The notes: generated by a model from the letters alone, not told the origin. A stretch of 64,000 nt of DNA from Pseudeuparius sepicola (GCA_963920635.1 OY987301.1:46971820-47035819), one strand, 5' to 3'; positions 1 through 11,827 are shown, counted from the stretch's first letter. Numbers and translations: made by a program.

Positions 1-292
1 ATAACCTTAAAACTGCTGAGGGGCAAACAAACAAAATAAACTAGCCACAATATCGGCATTTTATTGGTTTTCTGACGAGTTGGAGAGGACAGTAAATATT
101 ATAGCAATAATAATGTTACTTTAGAGTTACAATAAAATAAATTATGTTTAAAAATCTGTCTAAAATACCTGGAAAAATAGCTTCACCGTATTGGTTGTGA
201 AGTTTTTGAACTTTGTTTCGGTCGTTTTACTAAGAATTCTCTGAGAAACAGAGACAAGTGTGTGTAGGTGATTTTGAAAGTGGTGTGAAGAG
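1..292. other. AT-rich sequence, nothing recognised
   Basis: No coding frame, RNA gene or repeat end is recognised before the palindromic scar at 300. Confidence 0.5.
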
Positions 293-339
293 GTGATATC
301 AAAGTCTAGAGAATAGTATTCTCTAGACTTTGGTGATAT
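293..339. mobile_element. 33-bp palindromic transposon scar with 7-bp direct repeats
   Basis: Positions 300-332 form a perfect palindrome around one central base: the arm is CAAAGTCTAGAGAATA and its reverse complement follows after a single G. It is flanked by GTGATAT on both sides (293-299 and 333-339). The same 33-bp sequence, in reverse complement, lies at 47424-47456 between a different 7-bp repeat. Two unlinked copies with different flanking duplications show target-site duplication by a mobile element. The size fits 17 nt plus 16 nt of terminal inverted repeat left after P-type excision; the alternative is a minimal transposon made only of its two ends. The parent element is not in the window. 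Confidence 0.8.
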
Positions 340-1101
340 GATCTAGAAACCAAGATTATTGGCCGAGATCCATACTGCAGGCGAAGTTTATGATGCTAAA
401 CTTATCGTCTATGCCAACTGATTTTATTGGGTCTATAGTTATTAATGGCAACGAAGACAAAATAATAGTAATTGCCCTCCTCCCCCGCACAAGCACGTGG
501 TTGCTTCTGGGGTACTCCTAGTTTGGAGTGAGGATGAGAATTATTATTATTATTATTTAATATTAAGTACAAAGCAATACTTTAAAAGCTTTTAAGGGCC
601 CTGGAGCATATACATATAAAGAATTCAGGAATTATGAAACGGGTGCTAATTTATAGAAGGCGGAAGAACTTTTATTTTCATCGCTAAAATAATATCTACA
701 TTTTTTATATCAGAATATTATTGTTGAAGCTATTGCTGGACACTTTTTCTGTAGAACCCTCGGTAGAAGCTAATGCACTTATTGTTTATTCAGTTACGAG
801 ATAAATAAACGGTCATAATACTGTGGTCTCGCCACGGTTCTTGTGCTTAAAAGTAACACACTCGTTAACACATTAGGTATATTATATGTCCTTTTCAGTA
901 TACTAGAATGAAGGAAATAAAGATTTAACCAATTTAATCGTTTCTATTGTGGAAAGTGCGTATAGACAGTTTAAATCGACAACGAGTATAAACTTATAAG
1001 CTGAAAATCCCGAAGAAGTGAGGGGCTGTCTACAAATAAAAACTAAATAATATTTTAAAAAGGTATATTCTGTCGCCTTGAACGATTCAATGATTACCTA
1101 A
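340..1101. other. unannotated AT-rich sequence
   Basis: Contains a short ATT-rich run near 541-560. No gene, paired repeat or coding homology is recognised. Confidence 0.5.
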
Positions 1102-1471
1102 AGTCTATCCAAGATACAGCGGCAATGGATCAAAAGATTGGCCACCACGTGACCTATTCTCTTATTGGCCTGGCCGTCATAAAATGTCAAGTGTTTACGC
1201 GGCGAGCAGAATGCAGGGCCGGCTCTTCCCTCAGTAGAGTTGTCTGCATATTTTAGATCGGATCGCAGTATATTCTGTAAATTTATTTTGCTACTTAATT
1301 TAAGGAAATTTATAAAGATCCACGAAAGGCAGAAACACACATTTTAGAACTTCTAAAAGAATTAGTTGAGAATTACATGCCACTTGGAATCTCATATTAG
1401 TCCTGGTAATCGATAGCAAGGCGGTCATGTGACTTTGTTTATATCTACTGCCGCTGTATCTTGGATAGACT
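1102..1471. mobile_element. MITE with perfect 23-bp terminal inverted repeats
   Basis: The left end (1102-1124) begins AGTCTATCCAAGATACAGCG and is repeated exactly in reverse complement at 1449-1471. The 370-bp interior has no coding capacity. A target duplication could not be assigned, so the superfamily is open. Confidence 0.8.
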
Positions 1472-3315
1472 ATAGATAAACTATTGAGTGAAGGAATATT
1501 CCTTCAGTCAACGGATAAAGTTTACTGTATTATATATATGGACATTCTTTATTTATATAAGCAGCAAGCCCTGCTTTGCCTGATAAGAACTGTGTAGGTA
1601 CTTACACCTATATTTTTAGTTTAGTTTTATAACATTTTGTTATATTTGCAACAAAAAGTTACTTTTCAAAGAAAACAGTATTTATTCAACTGTCAAGTTC
1701 CCCCTGACTTGTAAAAATTAAAAATCTAAATGAAATTTCCTTCAGACAAAGCAGGACATTATTCCGAAACGTTAATTAACATTTAATTAAGCCACAAAGT
1801 TATAAACTATATATCCCAACTTAAAAAGAAGTAAATTCACAAATATATGCAACTTCGCCAGTGAAGATCTTTTTTTACTGGGGTTCTTTATTCGATCATG
1901 ATAAGAAGTTAAATTTCAGTGCCTGGACAAAATATCTGACACTTCCAGAGTTTTCCACCAATTTTATGTCAACAAAACTCCTCTCATAAAACTCTTCTGT
2001 GGAAAAAGTAAATGGCCCGGGAACCCTTAAAGCAATATATATTCCTCAAAGATTTGTCTTAAGTATACACATCAAACATCTGCGGTCCCTTCGTTATTAT
2101 TTCAAATTATTTCTCTCCGTGCGTGCAGGGCCGGGCCCGCTCCTTTCTGACTATGATAAATTGTGCAAATTGAAAGAAAAAGTGACGGCCCATTCATGTA
2201 AAAAGGTGCCCCCTTCAAGAAGAGTTCAACACGTGACGTGGATACGAGGTGCCCTTAAAATAGGAGTAGAATTTAAGAGACAATATATTGGGTTTTCTTC
2301 GCGTGTTTCAATAATAAGTTTATATGGAAACTGACCGCATACTTAGATATTTTCAAATAAGATTTAGAGGTGTCTTTCGGAGTCTAGAGGTAGATTTACG
2401 TGAAATAGTCCCATCCTGATTTAATAAAAGATAGCGCTTTTGCTGATTTTAAAAAACTTAGATGACCAGACATTTACATACTTACTTCCAAATCCAATCT
2501 ATCCCCGATGTCCGAAACCGCAAAATTTTAGTTAGGTACTTAAGGAGTTGACCCTCGAAAATCTTGGTTAAATATTCGCCTACTAAGCTGGGAAAGTTTT
2601 GGCGAAGCAAATTTTTCTGATTCTCCTGATCCTCTTCCCCGTTCTTGCGTCGAAAGTCGACAGAATTCTTCAAATAAATTGAACTTTTCCCTAGTAGATA
2701 AATTGTTCCGCAGAAAGGAATTAACATGTTCCCGATGCAATTGAAGATACTTTTTTTTTAGAAACGAGTAGGATTTTTTTTAAAGAATTTTCATCGGAAC
2801 TTGAAAAATAATAGAAATTTCAATAGTTTGTGATCATATATTTTTTTTCTATGGTTGTGATCATTTAGTTTTATTTAGTATTAACTTTCCGGAGCCAATT
2901 AGTTTTGTGAAACTAAACAGTAGTTGTCACTTTTTATTTCCAGAGTTACTGCAAAACTTCCCTAATGAAATCGATGGGCAAATATAATTACTGCTGGGCA
3001 AAATACTTTGAAAATTGGGTGCTTCTTGCTAGTTTTTCAATGCATATTGAAAAATTCCAGTTCCAATTAAGATTAATTAATCACCCTGTTAGTATGTACT
3101 AATTTCGTTTCATCGCCTCTGGTCCACCCAGTTTCGTGCATAGCGATTCCGACAAAATGCAATCCCAATCGTCCTTTCTGTAGAAACATTACTTGCCCTC
3201 ACATGGTGATATGTATGTAAAATTGTTTTTCTTTTCTTTTATTTTTACTAACATTTCAAACGATTCAATTTTAGGTTATGACTAATAGGAATACAGAATA
3301 CTGAATAGGTACCTA
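1472..3315. other. unannotated AT-rich sequence
   Basis: About 1.8 kb. Short open frames such as the one at 1999-2334 show no recognisable protein motif. No paired repeat ends were found. Confidence 0.45.
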
Positions 3316-3839
3316 CAGTGTCTTCACGCGAAAACTCCAACCCCCCTATTATTTCCCTAATTTTTGCAGATATTAAAAAGTTTTGTATAAAAGTTGCAAG
3401 GTAAGTATCGGGCTTTAGAACAGTAGATTTGTGGTTTATACAGGGTGTATCGTAAAAGTAGGTAAAAATATATTTTTGTTTTTAATAATGTATATTTTTG
3501 GATCTTTTAAAAGAGCTATTTTTCTGATTCAACGATATACAGGGTGTAACTTTGATAAGTACAGAAATTTTAAGGGCAGGTCGGGAAAAATGCACTTGTT
3601 ACGCCTATGCAATTAAAATTTTTCTAAAGTGCATATTAACGTCAGAAATAATTTTTTTTAAAACGCTATTAAAACCCCTTTTTCCGACGCTACGGCCATG
3701 GGTCCTTGACCTTGCCGGGACCAGCTGGAACTGAGGCCGGTTCCGGCGGATCCCCCCCAATTCCGCCGTGCAGCGTTGTCAGACGTATAGCTCTTTCACA
3801 GTATTTCAGGAATAGTCTTTCAACTAGTTTTTGAACAAA

Positions 3840-4570
3840 TCTTTAATGAAAATGAAAAAATCCTCTCGAAAATCACAAGAAGCACTAGGTAGGTAACTGG
3901 TTGCCAGTCGAATCGCTTTTTCCGAGGCTTTTTCGCAGTATTTGAAGAATATTGACGCAACCATGTATCATTTGGTGTATGTGGAGATTAAATAAATAAA
4001 TAAATAATTTTTGGACAACTCCTTAAAGGTTCTTTTAGCGAATAGCTCGACGAATAGCATGAAAAAGCCTACCTTTGAGATGCATCGATTATTTTTACTA
4101 TTTTCTTGTGTTTAGATACTATCCAAAAATCTTCACAAAATCACATAAAGCACTAAGTACCTACCTAACTAGTGGCACTGTTTTTATACGATGGTCGCGA
4201 AGGTATAACACTTCATAGTCTCTTTTTACGGAAATACGAACAAAACACTTGTTTTTTTTTCACTGCACACTTAAAGCGGCGCGATGCCAAATATTAGGGA
4301 CGTCTCGGTTTCCCTCAGCTGATTTATTCCAACGGGGACTCGACTAGGTGGATTGTACAATTAGATCCATACCGTATGCGTCTAATAAAACCCGAATTTT
4401 CGCGAACCCTTGAAGCTGCTTCTTTTATCCTCGCGCGTAATTGGGGTACCTAGTAGGAACCTATCTAGCACTGTTTTCATACGAAGGCCGCAAAAGTTTA
4501 ACACTGCATTTCTTAACGGAAATATGAAAAAATCACTTGTTATTTCACTGCAAATTCGTAGCGGCAATTG
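3840..4570. repeat. diverged tandem repeat, unit about 280 bp
   Basis: Related segments recur: 'aaaatcacaagaagcacta' near 3868 and 'aaaatcacataaagcacta' near 4137, and a longer block starting 'gcactgtttttatacga' near 4176 that recurs as 'gcactgttttcatacga' near 4470. Both long copies continue into 'acggaaata' and 'cacttgtt' and then 'cactgca'. It lies inside the 3540-7016 element. Confidence 0.6.
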
Positions 4571-4751
4571 CAACAGGTTTGGACATCACTGCTGGTCCAA
4601 AAAAATGGCGAACGGATCTGGAAAAATGTACAGAAGCAGGTTCAGTTCCGACGACAGTTTGTAAAACAAAGCAAAGTAACGGAACAATATCGGTTAGCGA
4701 GACGCGACGTTTGCATACGCGTCCACGTTTTGGAAACAGAATTGTTATACC

Positions 4752-4780
4752 ACAGAATAGCCACACGTAAGGCATTCTGT
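4752..4780. repeat. short palindrome, shared with 43488-43517
   Basis: The 29-nt palindrome opens ACAGAATAGCC and closes with GGCATTCTGT. The reverse complement of nearly the whole sequence occurs at 43488-43517. No clear flanking duplication is seen, so a mobile origin is inferred only from the two copies. Confidence 0.55.
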
Positions 4781-4859
4781 ATAATAATAAATTGCTTGTT
4801 GAAGCTGGCGCTCCCAAAAATTACAGGCGGACGCGGATCGATATCAATCAGCTGTTAAA

Positions 4860-5660
4860 TCCCATAATAATCGGACGGACGATCTTCGACTAGCGCGTCG
4901 GCTACGGCGCGGCGGTACGGTGACGGCGCACAAGCTTTCCCCCATACCATTCAATACCACTATTCGGTGTTGCCGTTTATGCCGACATGTCCCCAAACTG
5001 ACTTAAAGTCCCTTAAATCCGATTTTTGATTTTCGCGGATTTATACGGGGTTTCTTTCGTTATAAGTTAATCTACTATCTCGTATAATTATTACGCACAA
5101 AAACGGGTAAATCCATGTAAAAATCCACTACACAATTAAATTTATACGGAATTAAATTACTAAATCAGGTAAATTTTCAGCACACTTGGCAACATAGCAA
5201 CATAGTAGCGCCGCCCCCAGAGAAGTAGGGGCCGCGAGCCGCGATTGGCTAATATCGCGCACTAGTTATGAGTAGTGGGGATCACCTGTAGTGTCGATGT
5301 CAAGTGGCGCCCCGCGCTTGCGCTCCTCGCCCAGCTGTAATTTAGTAGGTCGGCCGGGCCGGGCGGCGTGGAAATGGAGCAAAATCGAGTGAATCAGTGC
5401 CAGTGAATTCATTCGTAATTGTAATTATTGCGCGATTCGGCGCGGCGTCGTTTTTGTGTGAAGTTGGCGTCGGACGCCAGCGCCCGACGCCAACGTCATA
5501 TGCCCGCGCCTGGCGAATCTCGGCGAAGGAATGTCGGGCAGTAGTCAAGGGCACGCAGAAGCTTAAATTCACCAGGAGGAGTCGCTGTTTTTCGGTTTTT
5601 GGGGACATTACGCGACATTTCGCCACCAAGTTTTTACGAAAAGTAAGAGGAATGGTAAGG
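4860..5660. promoter_or_regulatory. GC-rich, promoter-like block inside the nested element
   Basis: This stretch is strikingly richer in G, C and CpG than its surroundings. It carries an inverted CCAAT-type motif (GATTGGCTAAT near 5241) followed by GC-rich sequence. There is a possible donor (AAAA|GTAAGA) near 5640. It resembles a promoter with a first non-coding exon, perhaps of the mobile element or captured by it. No coding frame supports this. Confidence 0.25.
5463..5494. repeat. 32-bp GC-rich palindrome
   Basis: Arms GTTGGCGTCGG and CCGACGCCAAC surround a short, partly self-complementary centre. It could form a stable hairpin. No flanking direct repeats are visible, so it is not classed with the 33-bp scars. 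Confidence 0.6.
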
Positions 5661-5726
5661 AATTAACTTGAGAGAGTTCCGAAACGGCAAAGGGTTAAAA
5701 AATGCGGAAATGATAAGCACGCCAAT

Positions 5727-6230
5727 TTGACAGTCTTCCCCAACTATTTTCGGAACCGAATAATTTTTTATTTACAACCATGTATGTAATATCGACATTT
5801 CTGACTTTTTAGAAGTTTGAAAGTGTCAATTTTTTGACTTTTACTTCCCGCCCTCCCGCCCGGGTGGAAAGTTTACTTTATCTCGAGACACCTCGGTGTG
5901 TAATATACTATTAAAAGTAGACAATAGACAGGACAACAACCCTGAGGGGGTTTGAAAGTGGCGCACCATCAGGCAAGGGTAGAAAAATATTAAAAACGAT
6001 GAACAAATCGGGGCCGCGCGTTAAATTCACACCAAATGACAGTCTTCCCCCACTTTTTTCGGAAACGAATAATTTTTTAAAAGTAGATAATACATAGGAC
6101 CACAACCCTGAGGGGGTTTAAAGGTGGCGCACTATCGGGCAAGGGTTGAAAAATATTAAAAACTATGAACAAATCGAAGCCGCGCGTTAAATTCACGTCA
6201 AATTACAGTCTTCCCCCACTTTTTTTGAGA
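5727..6230. repeat. tandem repeat, period about 165 bp
   Basis: The blocks 'acaaccctgagggggttt' (near 5935 and 6100) and 'cagtcttccccc' (near 6042 and 6207, with a related copy near 5731) recur at about 165-bp spacing. There are two full and one partial unit, still similar enough to be a recent duplication. Confidence 0.75.
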
Positions 6231-7213
6231 TGATAGGGCTACAGGCGAACACTCGCTAAAAAAAAGTAACGCGCCGCTGCTCTACGCTCTACCCTATGGG
6301 TGGTTGTGGAAATTTGCAATTTTTACAGATAATTTGTATTTTAAAACAAATACTTTATTCAGTTGATTGCCGATCAGAAATTTATTATCCCAAGGTGTCC
6401 CAAGAGATGGCTAATTATTAGTATAAAAAAATTGCGGCCTGAAAATCAGTTGTAAAATAGGTAGGTAGGTAGATACCTACTCCACAAAAGACTTGTCAAA
6501 AAATTATGAGTGTGAAATCAGCAATGAGTTTTCTAGCAATGACTTCTCCGAGCGGCGCTCGGATACATTTCTGCTGCCTAGGGACTTAAAATAACAGTAA
6601 AGTGATAAAAACTGACGTGTTTGTTAAATTATTGTGTGCGCCTGTGAAGAAAGCAATAAACAGTTCGTCACAGCAACCGACATCATAAAAAAACGTGGAT
6701 ACCTACCAGCAGTAATTTTCAAAGATACCTAGGTACCTAATTCTGCAAGCAGATTTATTCCACTCTGACATGCGGCAACGTCGCGGTATTCCCCTTCCTA
6801 ATCTAACGTTATTCCCCTCCATCTCCTAGGGAGAGGTTAGACCTCCCCTCTCAGCGCTTCTAGTGACGATCCAGCGGCGTGCATTGAGCACGGATAAAGA
6901 TTGATTTGCCCCATTTTCTAAACATCGATTAAAAAATTTTTTTTTTCATTTTTCGGTTTTATGAACGTCCCCGATTACGTGGTTAAAATTTCTGTACCTA
7001 TCAAAGATACACCCTGTATAACATGTTGATATTTTAGTAAGTTATGTGGACCAAAACTTACAAAAACAAATCATTTAATAGATCGCAGTTAGCCTTAAAA
7101 TAAGTCGGATTTTTTATAGTTATGTTAGATTATCTCTTACTTTAGTAAATTAAAATAACAACAAAATGGCAATATATTTTAAAAATTTCTTCCCACCAGT
7201 TTTTTTAAGTGTA

Positions 7214-8028
7214 CAGGGCGGTTCAATATAAATTGACACCCCCTTAACTTGCTAGTTTTTGAGGTTAGAAAAAAGTTTTTACAAAAGTTTTAGATACTAA
7301 TAAAAAGTTTTTTGGACGCTATTGGATCGTTCTAGAAAGCCGTGGCAGACATAACTTTTGTTTTTTTTTAAATGGAACACCCTATATATTTTTGCATTTT
7401 TGAAATCTGCTCATCAAGGCAATTAAAATGATATTAAACTTTGTGGCATTATCTTTTTCCGTTTTCAAATTTTATACTAAATTTATTTATCTCGAATTTG
7501 TGGATCTCGTGATAAAGATAGATGATCGATGTAATAACAAAAAATATTAGTTTTAAACAAAAGAGTAATATAGTGAAACTCCAAAATGTTTAGGAGCCTT
7601 TTCAAATTTTACTCATTATATGTATTTTCGAAATAAAGAATTTCAGGAAAATCGTAAAAGCTCCTAAACATTTTGTAGTTTCACTATGTTACTCTCTTGT
7701 TTAAAACAAATATTTTTTGTTATTACATTGATCGTCTATCTTTATCACGAGATCCACAAATTCGAGTTAAATAAATGTAGTATAAAATTTGAATACGGAA
7801 TTTTTTAAAAACGGAAAAAAAATAATGCAAAAAAGTTTAATATTATCTTGATTGCCATGATGGAGCAGATTTCAAAAATGCAAAAATATATAGGGTGTTC
7901 CATTAAAAAAAACATAAGTTGTGTCTGCTACGGCTTTCTAGAACACACTGTACACGGTCCAATAGCGTCACAAAAAACTTTGTATTAACAAGTTAAGGGG
8001 GGGTGTCAATTTATAATGAACCACCCTG
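7214..8028. mobile_element. foldback element with CAGGGCGGTTCAATATAAAT ends
   Basis: The left end CAGGGCGGTTCAATATAAAT and the right end, whose reverse complement begins CAGGGTGGTTCATTATAAAT, are flanked by TA at 7212-7213 and 8029-8030. The arms pair almost throughout, with the centre near 7610-7650. It sits in the loop of the 3316-8418 element. An internal 'ggaacaccctatata' piece on the left arm is the end of a further old element. No coding sequence. Confidence 0.8.
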
Positions 8029-8418
8029 TACATCCTGGACAGACGAAAAAGTGATAATGATGGATATTGAATATTTATTGCCATTTTGTTACTATTTTGA
8101 TTTACTAAAGTAAGTAAAAAATAATCTAGCATAACTATCAAAAGTCCGACTTAATTTCATGGCTAACTTCGATCTCCGAAATAATTTTTTTGTAAATTTA
8201 AGTCCGCATAACTTGCTAAAGGTAAACGCAAAATATCAACATGTTATACATTGTTGCAATCACAAAAATTAGCTCTTTTAAAATATCCGAAAATATACAG
8301 AATATTTATGTATAAACCACAAGTCTACCTTTCTAAAGCCCGATACTAACCTTGCAACTTTTATATAAAACTTTTTTTCTATATGCAAAAATTAGGGAGT
8401 TTTCGCGTGAAGACACTG

Positions 8419-9481
8419 TACATAGTCTAGAGTTCGTACTTCATCTTGTCAAATATGTCAAATGGAACCCACATTTTAAGTAATTTTGTTTTGGTATAAT
8501 TTATGAAGTACCTATATACTGCGTTCTTCTTTATTATAGTTTAATTTAAACTGAGAAAGAAGATTCACAGTGATCTACAGTAGATTAATTGCCGTCTGTA
8601 TTGGACGTATTTAACAAGATGAGCTCTTTGCATTCTGTCTTCTCTGATCTAATGTAAAACATTTATAAAGAACAAAATAGGTAAGTTGACTGCCAAACCA
8701 ATAACACAGTACAACATTCTTCGTAAGATCTTCTTATCCAATATACGTAAAAAAAATATGTATCTATTAATGTATTTATAATAAAATATTATTTTTAAGA
8801 AATACTCCTAATAGACTGACAGGATTAATTGCCGGCATAAAAATTCACTGCCCCAAGGAAAATTACAGTTTTATGCGATTAACCAGGAGCTTTTAATTAA
8901 CAGGTGAATTTACTTCCCACTTACGATGTTTGCTTTCATCTTCCGGCTTCACGCTTTTCCGTTTTACCGGAAATTAATATCTGTTCTCGAATCACGCTTC
9001 AAGATTATTATAAATACACTTTAAACGAAAAAAAGGTATCATTTTATGCCAGTTCTTCAAATTTTAATCATTCGATAAATAGACTAATAGTACAGTTCTT
9101 TCCTCGAACAATTCAAAATCGAAATAGTAAGTAGCTATTATAATAGCGTATAACACAACTTTTGCATTTTGGGTGTAAGAAAAGTCATCAAAAGTGCTAT
9201 ATAGCATCCATGGGAATATCTCGATAACTATAGGACAAAGTTTTTCTTAAGCAATAAATCGTGAAATACATCAATGTGTTTACGGATTGTATATTTGACA
9301 GGATTGCCACGTGTACACCTAAATTATAATATTCAGAGATATTATAATAACAATAATAATAACAAACAAATTTATTTAGCATAAGTATGCTATGCTAATT
9401 ACTATTTTTTTTGAAAAATGTACCGTTTTTTTGAAAAATTAAATTTTTTAACAGAAGGAAACGAAAGTAAGTCTAGGCTTT
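8419..9481. other. unannotated AT-rich sequence
   Basis: No coding homology, paired ends or RNA genes recognised. Confidence 0.45.
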
Positions 9482-9702
9482 TGAAATTTTGCACACCTGC
9501 TCTGTGTTTAATTCTGAACTACTTTTCTTAATAATATTTTGCCGTAAAATGTACATAATTCGATTCGAAAAATCGTGTCTTGGAAATTTTGAAAAAACTC
9601 ATTTTTCGTACCAGTAATGTGTTTTTTATGTAGGTTTTACGGCAAAATATTATTAAGGAAAGTTGTTCAGAATTAAAAACTGAGTAGGTGTACAAAATTT
9701 CG
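9482..9702. repeat. inverted repeat, about 220 bp
   Basis: The left arm contains 'cttaataatattttgccgta' and the right arm 'acggcaaaatattattaagg'. Flanking sequence also pairs ('gaaattttgcacacct' with 'aggtgtacaaaatttc'). It is probably a small MITE or the remains of one. Confidence 0.65.
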
Positions 9703-9725
9703 TTGATTCTCTTATACGCTATGTA

Positions 9726-10199
9726 CAGGGTGTTCCCGTATATTTTGACCCACCCCTAGAGTCTATATTTTTCGAGTTAGAAAAAAATTACTTAAATGAA
9801 AGTTATAGGGGTTTTTCTGAACCGCTAGGATCTGTTACTGGATAAAACAAATGAGCGTCGCAAATTTATGAAAAAATATAAACTTACTTTTTTAATGGAA
9901 CACCCTGTATATTTGTGGATTTTTGAATTGCACGCATTTTTCCGATTCCAACAATATAAATATGTTATATGTTTGCTCTAAGCATTCGCATGATATTCCA
10001 AATTGCAGATAAATACGATCTTTCTATTTAATCAAGGTTGCCATGGAAAAACATTTCGATTTAGGCAAGGGCATTCTTGTCAATCCATTATTTTTGGGAC
10101 AATACACCTTGGTACCCTATAACTTTCATTTAAGTAATTCTTTTCTAACTCGCCAAATAGAGGCTCTAGGAATGGGTCAAAATATACGGGAACACCCTG
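9726..10199. mobile_element. CAGGGTGTTCCCGTATATTT MITE, copy 1
   Basis: The terminal inverted repeat CAGGGTGTTCCCGTATATTT is present at both ends, with TA flanks (9724-9725 and 10200-10201). Length is 474 bp. A second copy in the same orientation lies at 24017-24492 and is closely similar along its whole length, including the interior. The interior holds an older internal end, 'ggaacaccctgtatattt'. Non-autonomous, probably mobilised by a Tc1/mariner-type transposase. Confidence 0.88.
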
Positions 10200-10320
10200 T
10201 ACCTATAACGAAAACCGTTAGACTTTCGATACATGTTTATATGAAAAAATCTACTTATGTTGGTGATTTCTATAGATTTCTAAACTTTCACCTCTAATAG
10301 CTGGACCACACTGCGGTATA

Positions 10321-11695
10321 CAGGGCGAGTTATTTTTCGATACCCACTATGGGGATCTCGGAAACTAGCAGAGCTAGAACAAAGGTTAAATGGGGAAAAA
10401 ATTGCAGTTTTGAATGCTCAATCTAATGCTCCTTTTGGATTTTTAAAAAAGTTCATGGCTCACTAGATATTTTGAAAAGAGTGATCTCTGTAGCTCCGTT
10501 ATTTCTGATTATATAGAAAAACTGTAGAGACAAAAATTGTAGATAATTTTGGGCTTAATAAGACAATCTGATCCAATTTTTTATGTTGTTTGTGATTTTT
10601 GAGATATGACATAAACTTGTGTTTTATAAATTATAAATTATATATTATTATAAAAAAAAGGAGCTATGGCTAATTTTCTGATTTTTTTAAATTTTCACAT
10701 AGTCAGCCATGGAATATTTTCATAATTAGGTACGTTCTATTTTATAATAAGACACTTCAAACTTTCAAATATTTTATTTTTAGCTGGTAACAAAATGTAA
10801 CAAAATAAAACAAAAATTATCATGATGGAGCTCCACCACATAATTATTTGGCCGTAAGAAATTACCTAGATCAGCTCTATCCAAATTGTTGGATATGGAG
10901 AAATAGACCTATTTCCTGTCAGCCCCGATCCCCCGATTTTTCTGTTTTGGATTTCTTTTTGTGGGGAACAGTACAAAATAAAGTATCAGACAATTGTTTT
11001 GACAGGAGGCGCTCTCTAAGAAAGGCGACAAATTCAGTTTTAAATAGATGCAATATTTGCGTAAATAATAATTGTGGATTATTTGAACACCTTTTTTATT
11101 TTAAAAGGTGACCTTTTAAAATAATAATAATTTGAATAATATTTTTTAATGTTTGTTTTATTTTGTTACATTTTGTTACCAGCTAAAAACAAAATATTAG
11201 AAAATTTGAAGTATGTCTAATTATAAAATAGAACGTAATTATGAAAATATTCCATGGCTGACTATGTGAAAATTAAAAAAAAAAACAGAAAATTAGCCAT
11301 AGGCTCCTTTAATAACTATGCCGAGTATTATATCTTTGGAAAGCTCAAAAAATGGCCGATTTTTTAACGCCACAGCCAACTATGATTTACATCTAAAAAA
11401 TCAAAAGTTTATGCCATATCTCAAAAATAACAAACAACATAAAAAATTGAATTATCTACAATTTTTGTCTCTACAGTTTTTCTGTATAATCAGAAATAAC
11501 GGAGCTACAGAGATCTGATGAAATAGGAAAAATCACTCTTTTCAAAATATCTAGTGAACCATGAACTTTTTTAAAAATCCAAAAGGGGCATTAAATTGAG
11601 CATTCAAAACTGCAATTCTTTCCCCATTTAACCTTTGTTCTAGCTTTGCTCGTTTCCGAGATCCCCATAGTGGGCATTGAAAAAAACTCACCCTG
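10321..11695. mobile_element. foldback mariner-like element with transposase relic in its loop
   Basis: Ends CAGGGCGAGTTATTTTTCGA and, in reverse complement, CAGGGTGAGTTTTTTTCAAT both lead into a shared block 'actatggggatctcgg'. TA flanks both sides (10319-10320, 11696-11697). The arms are about 500 bp each (to about 10815 and from about 11150) and the loop is a transposase piece. Arms of this length suggest that inverted duplication of the end, not simple internal deletion, formed the element. Confidence 0.85.
10818..11111 (+). pseudogene. mariner-type transposase, C-terminal DDE fragment
   Basis: The frame from 10818 reads YHDGAPPHNYLAVRNYL, then PRSPDFSVLDFFLWG further on, and ends at a stop after YFKR. 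These match the second catalytic Asp region (DGAPPH) and the third region (PRSPD.. .LDFFLWG) of insect IS630-Tc1-mariner transposases (DDE superfamily endonuclease). The N-terminal helix-turn-helix and first catalytic Asp are missing, so it cannot be active. It lies in the loop of the foldback at 10321-11695 and identifies that family's superfamily. The upstream part is lost at the arm junction near 10815. Confidence 0.85.
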
Positions 11696-11827
11696 TATAG
11701 GCATCACTAAATTTAAAAAGACAATTATTTTGTTAAATTCAAATTAATTTTGTGGATAAACATTAATAAATAATCTTTCAAACGTCCAGTTTAGTTTTTT
11801 TTAACATATATCCACAATTCTAATATA

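Larger units (their letters stand above)
3540..7016. mobile_element. 3.5-kb non-autonomous TIR element nested in a foldback arm
   Basis: The ends are CAGGGTGTAACTTTGATAAG at the left and, in reverse complement, CAGGGTGTATCTTTGATAGG at the right; the match runs about 34 bp. TA flanks both sides (3538-3539 and 7017-7018). Removing it restores the pairing of the surrounding palindrome, which supports the boundaries. The interior has no transposase but holds diverged tandem repeats, a GC-rich promoter-like block and a 165-bp repeat. It is unusually long and complex for a non-autonomous element of this type; captured host sequence is possible but unproven. Confidence 0.78.
3316..8418. mobile_element. 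outer foldback element (CAGTGTCTTCACGCG ends) with two nested insertions
   Basis: The ends CAGTGTCTTCACGCGAAAAC (from 3316) and its exact reverse complement (ending 8418) are flanked by TA on each side. The left arm, 3316-3539 continued at 7019-7211, pairs with the right arm at about 8031-8418. The left arm is interrupted by a 3.5-kb element at 3540-7016, and the loop holds another element at 7214-8028. TA duplication and the CAG... end fit the Tc1/mariner superfamily. No transposase is visible, so this is a non-autonomous element. Confidence 0.8.

Noticed and set aside
4537..4858. Frames with KKWRTDLEKC resembling a Myb/SANT-type DNA-binding domain
   Set aside because: The likeness is a few residues long, frames overlap without a dominant one, and no transposase follows.
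5463..5494. Treating the GC-rich 32-bp palindrome as another excision scar
   Set aside because: No 7- or 8-bp direct repeat flanks it and no second copy was found.
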